A program made the position numbers and the translations under genes. From the NCBI GenBank assembly GCA_948602995.1, contig CAPEBR010000056.1, forward strand, positions 1 to 18,613: a stretch of 18,613 nt of DNA, written 5' to 3'. Positions 1-4,530 of this stretch are shown piece after piece; the stretch's first letter is position 1; each line of letters starts with the position of its first letter. The notes beneath the pieces were generated by a model that saw nothing but the letters and a program-made list of their open reading frames with translations, searched no databases and was not told the origin of the DNA. This DNA is from an uncultured Dorea sp. (GTDB taxonomy: Bacteria; Bacillota; Clostridia; Lachnospirales; Lachnospiraceae).

Positions 1-540
1 CATATATTGGTACGGAAGGTTATCTGGTCAACTGTGAGCTCCGGGAAGGAAAACATCACCCTGCGTACCGGTTATGAGAACATAAACCGTACCATTGATA
101 AATATGGGCAATTCCTTTTGGAAGGCGACACAGAGGTCAATACCTGGTGGACAAACCTTGGGATGACGGACCGCGAAGTCATAGGCCTGTATCATGCCCA
201 CGGCGAATGTGAACAGTTCCACAGCGAGATCAAGACGGATATAGATGTGGAGCAGCTGCCATCCGGCAAATTTGAGACCAACGAACTGGTACTGGAACTG
301 ACAATCCCGGCCTATAACATCCTGCGAATGATCGGACAGGAAAGCATCGGCAGGAAGGGAACCGAGACAAAACATAAAGTCAGACGCAGAAGGCTGCGCA
401 CGGTAATCGGAAACATGATCATGATGGCAAGTCAAGTTACAGAGCATGCCCGTCAGTTGTTGACAGGTCTTGGGCGAAGTAATATATGGCGGCATGCCTT
501 TGCGGAGGTATATACAGCTTTCGCAGATTTCCAATTGTAA
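1..540 (+). CDS. IS1380-type transposase, C-terminal part (5' end outside window)
   Basis: This is the C-terminal 179 residues of a DDE transposase of the IS1380 family (transposase DDE domain, group 1), which cuts and pastes its own insertion sequence. The frame is open from base 1, so the start lies outside the window. The diagnostic stretch is the third catalytic region: a YHAHGECEQFHSEIK segment holding the acidic DDE residue, then LPSGKFETNELVLEL and AYNILR, which is the usual family pattern. A basic KVRRRRLRTVIGN segment and an aromatic C-terminus follow. IS1380 transposases are usually about 400-460 residues, so more than half is missing. Truncation by the contig edge is expected, because multicopy insertion sequences commonly break assemblies. 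The family call is from remembered motifs, not a search. Confidence 0.8.
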   Translation, partial: HILVRKVIWSTVSSGKENITLRTGYENINRTIDKYGQFLLEGDTEVNTWWTNLGMTDREVIGLYHAHGECEQFHSEIKTDIDVEQLPSGKFETNELVLELTIPAYNILRMIGQESIGRKGTETKHKVRRRRLRTVIGNMIMMASQVTEHARQLLTGLGRSNIWRHAFAEVYTAFADFQL

Positions 541-645
541 ATATCGTCCTACCAGGTAACCATAAGAAAAACCAAGGGGATAGTATGCCATTTTTTAAGG
601 TTTTCCAGTATTCCCAACCGTCATTTAGAGCCAAAATCAATCATG
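1..645 (+). mobile_element. 3' part of an IS1380-type insertion sequence
   Basis: The element contains the transposase 3' part and about 100 bases of non-coding tail. The right boundary is inferred, not seen as a matched terminal repeat, because the left end is outside the window. It is placed near 640-648 because, read on the minus strand, a resolvase-like start (MSTTKLYGY) stops resembling a recombinase exactly there and runs into an unrelated stop codon. The boundary could be off by tens of bases. Confidence 0.5.
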
Positions 646-671
646 TAACCATATAATTTAGTTGTACTCAT
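621..671 (-). pseudogene. 5' remnant of a serine recombinase gene, disrupted by the IS
   Basis: On the minus strand an ATG at 671 is preceded by AAAGGGA at a suitable distance. It reads MSTTKLYGY, then MIDFGSK and a TGA stop. A short polar start followed by a (L/I)YGY motif is how many serine recombinases and resolvases begin (YGYxRxS, with the catalytic Ser a few residues on). Here the catalytic RxS part is absent and is replaced by unrelated sequence, as expected if the IS1380-type element inserted after codon 8 or 9. No other part of the recombinase is visible. The assignment rests on nine residues plus the ribosome binding site, so it is tentative. Confidence 0.4.
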
Positions 672-1016
672 ATTTGTTACCGTCCCTTTCATTGTGTAGT
701 TGTGAATTAGGTTTCTTATAGAATTTTGATTGTTTGGCAACCTCTGTATTACTTGCGTGTCTATTGCTTTCGTGATAGTCAGCTCACAGGGACGTGATAC
801 AGATTTATGGGTATTGTCAGCCCGGTTGCTTTATATGTGGAATCAGTTACCACAAAAGGCTAATTTGCTTTGAAGCTACACTCTTGTTTCAAGTGATTAG
901 CCTATATCGGATTTTCACCCCGGAAGTCTTTAGCCGCTTACGGTCGCTGTTGGGAAACTCTGAGCAATTCCAACCTTGCTGTTTAGGTCTGTTTTGTTTG
1001 ACCTTGTAGCTATATT
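672..1016. other. Intergenic region, no supported gene
   Basis: About 345 bases lie between the recombinase remnant and the operator cluster. A plus-strand open frame at 794-1009 lacks a ribosome binding site and gives a cysteine-rich, composition-poor peptide, so it is not called. Read on the minus strand this is upstream DNA of the recombinase remnant and may hold its promoter or recombination site. No clear matched repeat was found. Confidence 0.5.
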
Positions 1017-1104
1017 ATACACTTTAATGTACTTTTGTTTTTGGCAATAGTACACAATAATATACAAAAAGCATAATATTGACATTACGGACACAATAAT
1101 GTAC
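1017..1104. promoter_or_regulatory. Three tandem 16-bp operator-like sites upstream of the small XRE gene
   Basis: Three near-palindromic 16-mers are present: ATACACTTTAATGTAC at 1017-1032, GTACACAATAATATAC at 1050-1065 and GGACACAATAATGTAC at 1089-1104. Start-to-start spacings are 33 and 39 bp. The third lies between the -35 and -10 boxes of the promoter of the XRE gene and overlaps the -10. They match the three sites at 1396-1478. Repeated near-palindromes around a small Cro/CI-type gene are the usual sign of autoregulation. The sites are seen directly; binding by this protein is inferred. Confidence 0.65.
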
Positions 1105-1107
1105 AAT
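1079..1107 (+). promoter_or_regulatory. Sigma-A-type promoter of the small XRE gene
   Basis: TTGACA (1079-1084), 17 bases, then TACAAT (1102-1107). This is a near-consensus vegetative promoter, which would give a leader of only a few bases before GGAGGTGA. A 16-bp operator-like site sits inside the spacer and overlaps the -10 box. Confidence 0.7.
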
Positions 1108-1127
1108 AATATAATGGAGGTGACTTC

Positions 1128-1361
1128 ATGGGAGAACGCGAAAAGCAATACAATGGAAGTATTAGTTATAAAAAACTCTTTGATTTAATGGAACAAAAAA
1201 ATATTAAAAAAAGAGATTTGAGAGAAAAATATAAAATTTCTCCCACAATCATAAATAGATTGAATAATAATACAAATGTCGCAGTTGATACTATTATGTA
1301 TTTATGCGAAATTTTGAACTGCCAACCGTCCGATATAATGGAATATATACCGAACGAATAA
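1128..1361 (+). CDS. Small XRE/Cro-CI family transcriptional regulator (YozG-like HTH)
   Basis: This 77-residue protein is essentially one helix-turn-helix domain of the Cro/CI-type YozG-like group. It opens with a SYKKLFDLMEQKNIKKRDL segment, has the recognition-helix region ISPTIINRLNNNTNV, and ends with TIMYLCEILNCQPSDIMEYIP, the hallmark tail of this group. Length is normal for the family. The ATG at 1128 follows GGAGGTGA at seven bases. It has its own near-consensus promoter and is enclosed by two clusters of three 16-bp near-palindromes, which suggests that it represses itself and possibly the downstream coiled-coil gene. The gene is very AT-rich. Regulators of this type are common on integrative and conjugative elements and prophages, which fits the mobile remnants around it. 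Its targets are inference. Confidence 0.85.
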   Translation: MGEREKQYNGSISYKKLFDLMEQKNIKKRDLREKYKISPTIINRLNNNTNVAVDTIMYLCEILNCQPSDIMEYIPNE

Positions 1362-1395
1362 TACATTTTTAAAAATTATACATCATCTATTATTA

Positions 1396-1478
1396 GTACA
1401 CTTTTATATACTTTTAACAATTATTATAGTATATTTTTGTGTACTTTTATTATTCCTTTTAAGTATACTTTAGTGTAC
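1396..1478. promoter_or_regulatory. Three tandem 16-bp operator-like sites downstream of the small XRE gene
   Basis: GTACACTTTTATATAC (1396-1411), GTATATTTTTGTGTAC (1429-1444) and GTATACTTTAGTGTAC (1463-1478) have start-to-start spacings of 33 and 34 bp. They share the GTAYAC...RTRTAC layout with the upstream trio. They lie between the XRE stop and the promoter of the coiled-coil gene, so they could control that gene or form a loop with the upstream group. Confidence 0.6.
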
Positions 1479-1509
1479 GATTATCTCAGATACCAAAACA
1501 TAAGCACCT

Positions 1510-1534
1510 TGACAATTGAATAGACTTTACACCC
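1510..1534 (+). repeat. 25-bp inverted repeat flanking the coiled-coil gene, left copy
   Basis: These 25 bases are matched at 23 of 25 positions by the reverse complement of 1945-1969. The pair encloses the promoter and the whole coiled-coil gene. The right copy also forms one side of a terminator hairpin. Whether the pair marks a mobile cassette or is a regulatory coincidence is not known. Confidence 0.6.
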
Positions 1535-1549
1535 CATACGTGATATAAT
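1521..1549 (+). promoter_or_regulatory. Extended -10 promoter of the coiled-coil gene
   Basis: TGATATAAT at 1541-1549 is an extended -10 box with a perfect TATAAT. A 4-of-6 -35 box, TAGACT (1521-1526), lies 17 bases upstream of the -10 hexamer. The -35 box is inside the left copy of a 25-bp inverted repeat, and the operator-like sites end 43 bases upstream. Confidence 0.55.
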
Positions 1550-1598
1550 AGACACTATAGAAACAACGGAAATGATCACGGAAAAAGGGAGTGATGAC

Positions 1599-1922
1599 AT
1601 GACAGATAATGAATTAGTATTAGCAATCTCTAATCTATTGGACAAAAAGCTAGATGCCAGATTGAAACCAATTGAAAATGACATTAAGTTTATCATGGAA
1701 AAGTTGCAATCATTAGAAAGAAAGGTAACTAGCATTGAACTCACATTAGAGAATGAAACTAACCGTAACATCAGTATCATAGCCGAAGGACATCTTGATT
1801 TGAGCCGCAAGCTTGATGAAGCTTTAAAGATTGAGAATGAAAGGGAAATGCTTCTTCTTAGGGTTAATCATCTTGAAAACGAATTAAGGAAGGTCAAGGA
1901 ACGGTTAGAACAAATAGCATAA
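1599..1922 (+). CDS. Coiled-coil protein of unknown function
   Basis: This 107-residue protein begins MTDNELVLAISNLLDKKLDARLKPIEND and continues as nearly unbroken heptads to the C-terminus (residues about 25-107). It is rich in Leu, Glu and Lys and contains no Cys, no signal peptide and no membrane segment. I chose the ATG at 1599 because GGGAG lies seven bases upstream; an in-frame ATG at 1572 has no good ribosome binding site. Similar short proteins with an NELLxAISxxxDxKLxPIxxxI start recur in Lachnospiraceae genomes, but no function is known to me. It has its own extended -10 promoter and a terminator-like hairpin right after the stop. It may form a homo-oligomer or bind a coiled-coil partner; that is inference. 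Confidence 0.75.
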   Translation: MTDNELVLAISNLLDKKLDARLKPIENDIKFIMEKLQSLERKVTSIELTLENETNRNISIIAEGHLDLSRKLDEALKIENEREMLLLRVNHLENELRKVKERLEQIA

Positions 1923-1943
1923 CAACTACATAAATATCACTAA

Positions 1944-1988
1944 AGGGTGTAAGGTCTATTGAATTGTCAGGGACTTTACACTCTTTTT
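1944..1988 (+). terminator. Intrinsic terminator of the coiled-coil gene
   Basis: A 13-bp stem pairs 1944-1956 with 1972-1984 and includes two G-U pairs. A 15-base loop separates the arms and a T-rich run (CTTTTTATTTAT) follows. It starts 21 bases after the stop codon. The left arm is part of the right copy of the 25-bp inverted repeat. Confidence 0.65.
1945..1969 (-). repeat. 25-bp inverted repeat flanking the coiled-coil gene, right copy
   Basis: Reverse complement of 1510-1534 with two mismatches. See the left copy for the interpretation. Confidence 0.6.
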
Positions 1989-2007
1989 ATTTATGGGGGC
2001 TGAGGAC

Positions 2008-2070
2008 ATGAAAGGATACAAGACATATTTCAAAGACGTTCAGACTCTGGACGAATTAAGAAAACAGTAA
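2008..2070 (+). pseudogene. N-terminal remnant resembling a small ICE-type DnaJ-like protein
   Basis: The frame reads MKGYKTYFKDVQTLDELRKQ and then TAA, with GGGGGCTGAGG upstream. A YFKxxxTLEELRKQY start followed by a J-domain-like segment is typical of the small DnaJ-like proteins carried by conjugative elements of Firmicutes. Here the stop falls where the conserved Tyr is expected. The sequence after the stop keeps some likeness (VLKDKH) for a few codons and then becomes unrelated. I read it as a nonsense-truncated and 3'-deleted fragment. With only 20 residues, chance resemblance is possible. Confidence 0.35.
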
Positions 2071-2133
2071 GTACTGAAAGACAAGCACGCAAGACAGAAG
2101 GACAGTTCAGAGGACAAATCAGATAACAGTACA

Positions 2134-2328
2134 TCATATGACAATTTGCAACTTGTGCATCTGTCCAAGTTTCACTGTGCGACCTAGTACTCCAATTGGA
2201 GTGTGGTTTTTTAAAGGTCTACCTTCTGTTTCTTTTTTCTTTTTCTTATTTTCAAGTCTTACTTCTTCCTTAAATTCATCCATCATAGCAAGTTTTTCAC
2301 CAGGAGATAAATTCTTATGGGGCAGCAT
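2134..2328 (-). CDS. Hypothetical small basic protein
   Basis: This 64-residue, strongly charged protein begins MLPHKNLSPGEKLAMMDEFKEEV, has a lysine run (KKKKK) near the middle and ends HTPIGVLGRTVKLGQMHKLQIVI. I do not recognise the family. The ATG at 2328 is supported by AGAAGGGG seven bases upstream. An upstream TTG extension to 2355 would read through that ribosome binding site and overlap the preceding gene, so I reject it. It starts 14 bases after the stop of the minus-strand XRE gene and is probably co-transcribed with it. The C-terminal third lies antisense to the tail of the DnaJ-like remnant, so the end of the frame may include foreign sequence. No signal peptide or membrane segment is visible. 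Confidence 0.5.
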   Translation of the reverse strand: MLPHKNLSPGEKLAMMDEFKEEVRLENKKKKKETEGRPLKNHTPIGVLGRTVKLGQMHKLQIVI

Positions 2329-2342
2329 TCTGTGACCCCTTC

Positions 2343-2552
2343 TCACTTCCCACAATCCCCTAACAAGAGATCATCAATACTAATACCAAACAATTCTCCA
2401 AGTTCAATCAGAACATCAAATGTACATGTCCTCATGCCACTCTCATACAGGGATATTGCCTGATGTGTAACTCCCAACATTTCAGCTAATTCATCCTGGG
2501 ATATATAATTCAGTTTCCGGTAATATTTCAGATTCCTTGCAAAAATCAACAT
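2343..2552 (-). CDS. XRE family transcriptional regulator
   Basis: This protein of about 69 residues is a compact Cro/CI helix-turn-helix: LIFARNLKYYRKLNYISQDELAEMLGVTHQAISLYESG, then LIELGELFGISIDDLLLGD. All five helices of the domain are present, and it ends shortly after the domain, as single-domain XRE proteins do. I place the start at the ATG at 2552; a GTG at 2558 is the alternative. Neither has a good ribosome binding site. Just upstream, the DNA switches to a plus-strand fragment of a different regulator, so the original leader was probably lost in a rearrangement and expression is doubtful. The hypothetical gene at 2328 follows on the same strand. Confidence 0.7.
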   Translation of the reverse strand: MLIFARNLKYYRKLNYISQDELAEMLGVTHQAISLYESGMRTCTFDVLIELGELFGISIDDLLLGDCGK

Positions 2553-2559
2553 ATACACT

Positions 2560-2719
2560 GGTCAACAGACATCATATTTCCAGTTCCACCCTTGATAAAT
2601 TACGCAAAAACAGACCATTGAACACAACTACGCTCAATGATCTGTGCAGAATCCTTAATTGCCGTATTGAAGAGATATGCCAGTATGTGGAATGTGAAGG
2701 TGTGATTCTTTTCTGCTGA
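2560..2719 (+). pseudogene. 3' fragment of a YozG-like XRE regulator
   Basis: The plus strand encodes RHHISSSTLDKLRKNRPLN and TTTLNDLCRILNCRIEEICQYVE. This is the recognition helix and C-terminal half of a YozG-like Cro/CI regulator, similar in layout to the intact gene at 1128. The N-terminal half (first helix pair) is absent. The open frame upstream of 2560 is short, unrelated and lacks a ribosome binding site. The last residues (GVILFC) also do not fit the family. The fragment abuts head-to-head with the minus-strand XRE gene, so a recombination joint lies near 2555-2565. Confidence 0.6.
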
Positions 2720-2731
2720 TAATTTACTCAT
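2603..2731 (-). pseudogene. Truncated 5' end of an unidentified minus-strand gene
   Basis: An ATG at 2731 is preceded by AAGGAGGG, one of the best ribosome binding sites in the window. It begins MSKLSAEKN, then runs antisense through the XRE fragment and stops. Only the first eight or so codons are likely native and the rest is a fusion caused by rearrangement. A 22-bp palindrome lies directly upstream. I do not recognise the original gene. Confidence 0.3.
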
Positions 2732-2750
2732 ATGAAACCCTCCTTAAAAT

Positions 2751-2772
2751 TTTGTATATATGTATATACAAA
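2751..2772. promoter_or_regulatory. 22-bp palindromic operator-like site
   Basis: Perfect 10-bp arms TTTGTATATA and TATATACAAA are separated by TG. The site lies 20 bases upstream of the minus-strand start at 2731, in a promoter position. It is typical in size for a binding site of a dimeric repressor. The cognate regulator is unknown; the adjacent XRE remnants are candidates. Confidence 0.5.
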
Positions 2773-2959
2773 CTTACACCCTATTTTCCCAAGTGATTTC
2801 TTGTATATTTTCTATTTTCAGCGATTTGCACAAAATATTTGTTTTATTTTTGTGCGTATTTAATCCTTATTCGTCACAATATGTAGCATAGGGGGGGTGT
2901 ATTTACATCAGAAAAACCCAAGTTCTCTTATATCCACCCCATACCCTCTGAAAAATCGT

Positions 2960-3003
2960 AAAAAAATAGGGCACATCAGACTTTTACATCCGATATGCCC
3001 TAT
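2960..3003 (-). terminator. Intrinsic terminator of the toxin-antitoxin operon
   Basis: A 12-bp stem pairs 2966-2977 with 2992-3003 with one mismatch, around a 14-base loop. On the minus strand it is followed by seven T residues (complement of A2960-2966). It starts 8 bases after the toxin stop codon. Confidence 0.8.
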
Positions 3004-3010
3004 ATGTTCT

Positions 3011-3358
3011 TTATTTATCCGGTAATGTCTTATCCATAAAATGTATGTATAATTCTTCTATTCTATCCAAATCATCTGGATGAAGGTTGCCTATTTTAAA
3101 AATAAAATCGTCTGGCTGTAAATTCATCACTTTAGATACCCTGGCAGTAGAAGCCAATCGTAAGTTCGCCTGTTGCCAATACAAAATCGGCGTATCATAT
3201 GGATCTTCACTTCTTACTGCGTGCTTTGTAATTTTTACTGACAAAACACCCAAATTGTCTTCATCTAAAACTACAACTGGTCTATTAATAGTCTGATTTG
3301 GATTTTCTTCTAAAGGAAATTCAACAAACCAAACTTCTCCTTCACAAAAGTTTCCCAT
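3011..3358 (-). CDS. MazF/PemK-like toxin of a type II toxin-antitoxin pair
   Basis: This 115-residue protein starts with GEVWFVEFPLEENPNQTINRPVVVLDED, the N-terminal strand pattern of the PemK/MazF fold (a GxVWxVxxP start and an RPVVVL strand). TARVSKVMNLQPDDF and a closing ...DLDRIEELY helix follow. Members are ribonucleases that cleave mRNA and are held inactive by a co-expressed antitoxin. Length is normal (about 110-120). The ATG at 3358 lies one base after the stop of the antitoxin gene, with GGAGAAG inside the antitoxin end, so translation is likely coupled. A strong terminator follows. The second half diverges from classical MazF, so the exact target and activity are not predicted. 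Confidence 0.75.
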   Translation of the reverse strand: MGNFCEGEVWFVEFPLEENPNQTINRPVVVLDEDNLGVLSVKITKHAVRSEDPYDTPILYWQQANLRLASTARVSKVMNLQPDDFIFKIGNLHPDDLDRIEELYIHFMDKTLPDK

Positions 3359-3359
3359 T

Positions 3360-3542
3360 TTACTTCTCCATATTCTTTTGTTTTTTTAGTAACTCAAATA
3401 AATCGTCCCATTCCGATTCATCCATCCACTCATCATCTTCTGCAATGACAGGACGACCTTGTTTGTTATATTTTGTATTAGCAGTTGCAAAAGAATATGC
3501 TTTTTCTCTATTAACTTCTAGATATTGTGCCAATGCTGACAT
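3360..3542 (-). CDS. Probable antitoxin partner, short acidic protein
   Basis: This 60-residue protein begins MSALAQYLEVNREKAYSFATANTKYNKQGRPVIAEDDEW. It ends in a strongly acidic then basic helix, DESEWDDLFELLKKQKNMEK. I chose the ATG at 3542 because AAGGAGG lies eight bases upstream; the longer frame to 3587 covers the ribosome binding site. It has no obvious MazE-type or ribbon-helix-helix DNA-binding motif. Its antitoxin role is inferred from position: it precedes a MazF/PemK-like gene by one base. The acidic C-terminus is the kind of segment that typically wraps and blocks MazF toxins. Lack of a DNA-binding domain would mean that the operon is regulated in another way. Confidence 0.55.
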   Translation of the reverse strand: MSALAQYLEVNREKAYSFATANTKYNKQGRPVIAEDDEWMDESEWDDLFELLKKQKNMEK

Positions 3543-3592
3543 AAGATCATCCTCCTTTTTATGACATTTATCATATTTCAAGTACAATAATC

Positions 3593-3621
3593 CCCCAGTC
3601 TTATTTTGCCTAAAACTGGGG
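3593..3621. promoter_or_regulatory. Inverted repeat upstream of the toxin-antitoxin operon
   Basis: CCCCAGT (3593-3599) and ACTGGGG (3615-3621) form a 7-bp inverted repeat with a 15-base spacer, about 50 bases upstream of the antitoxin start on its promoter side. It could be an operator or the terminator stem of a lost gene. The surrounding 3622-3802 is AT-rich with no convincing gene; a 25-codon minus-strand frame at 3723-3800 lacks a good ribosome binding site. Confidence 0.3.
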
Positions 3622-3802
3622 AAAGACTAAATAATTTGATTTCTTAGTTGTATTTTACCATATACCCAGCCCACAAGCAAACTTTTTTTAATATTATGTC
3701 CTTTTTCCTTTATCCATACTACTTAATACGGTTTCACCTCAACTCTTAATAATGCATCATAAATTTTTTGTGGAATCCTGCTCTTATATTTATCTGCCAT
3801 TA

Positions 3803-4309
3803 TCAGTATATCTGCCTGTTTATGCTTTTAATATGCGGACTTATATAATCTATCGTGCTTTTAGGATACATATTATTATAAGAATCCACGGCCTTTCCGT
3901 CAGACTCACGTATGCCTTCCTTCCGTACAAAGCTCATCCATGTACTTTTATCATAAATCTGCCGCAGCGCATCCCCGGCATCTGTTTCCAACGCATCAAT
4001 ACTGTCAGAAACCTTCACCTCCAAGATAAATGACCGGCCGCGCAGGAACGGACTTTTTACCATGATATCAGAACGCCCGTTCCCGGATTCCCGGTTCGAC
4101 TTCACCCGGTATTGATTACTCTAGCTCAAAATTCCGGTCAGGAATCCATGATAAAAGTTTTCTGCGTTCCCTTCTTCCATCGCACGATATAAGTCTTGAA
4201 AATCCTTGTTCTCAATCTCTTCCCGGAACCATTGCAGGATAGTATTCTGGTAAATCGCCGTTACCTCTACATTTAGAATCCGCACCCTTAGATAAATCGA
4301 AGCATGCAT
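3803..4309 (-). pseudogene. Broken PD-(D/E)XK nuclease-superfamily protein (DUF1703-like C-terminal domain)
   Basis: On the minus strand, ILNVEVTAIYQNTILQWFREEIENKDFQDLYRAMEEGN and NFYHGFLTGILS lead into an in-frame TAG at 4121-4123. The same frame then continues SNQYRVKSNRESGNGRSDIMVKS and SFILEVKVSDS. The last part holds the D...ExK core of the PD-(D/E)XK fold (D in GRSDI, E and K in LEVKV). This is the C-terminal domain of the AAA-ATPase-like/DUF1703 proteins. The N-terminal ATPase half is missing. Beyond about 3950 another frame (KYMDEL) fits the family better, so there is also a frameshift, and the tail is unrelated. One nonsense codon, one frameshift and a large deletion mean that it is dead. 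Confidence 0.65.
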
Positions 4310-4452
4310 TCTGAACGCAAATTGATTTCCTGTCTTTTAAAAGCATCTCCTCTAATTTCACATCGTCTTTTACTTGCATTATACCTTATACATTTTTAAA
4401 GCAAAATCCTAACTTTGCGTCAAAAAAACAGAAACGACTGATGCGCATAGAA

Positions 4453-4490
4453 TTTGGGACGGGGCATTTTTAAAAATGCCCCGTCCCAAA
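4453..4490. terminator. Perfect 38-bp palindrome, probable bidirectional terminator or repeat
   Basis: The two 19-base arms are exact reverse complements with no spacer. The arm runs TTTGGGACGGGGCATTTTT, so the tip is an A/T stretch above a GC-rich stem. It lies 40 bases after the stop of the leucine-rich-repeat gene on the minus strand and downstream of the broken nuclease region. Clostridial genomes carry many GGGACGGGG-type intergenic palindromes, so it may be a multicopy element acting as a terminator. There is no classic T run after the stem. Confidence 0.55.
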
Positions 4491-4530
4491 CAGCGCCTCC
4501 AATCACTGTACTTATAATTTCTTCTCCTCC

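Noticed and set aside
28..591. Long minus-strand open frame opposite the transposase
   Set aside because: It is the antisense shadow of the IS1380-type coding frame, has no ribosome binding site and no family-like sequence.
794..1009. Plus-strand open frame of 71 codons
   Set aside because: No ribosome binding site, rich in Cys, Phe and Leu without a motif, in the probable upstream region of the recombinase remnant.
3752..4033. 93-codon plus-strand open frame
   Set aside because: Antisense to the recognisable PD-(D/E)XK remnant; no ribosome binding site.
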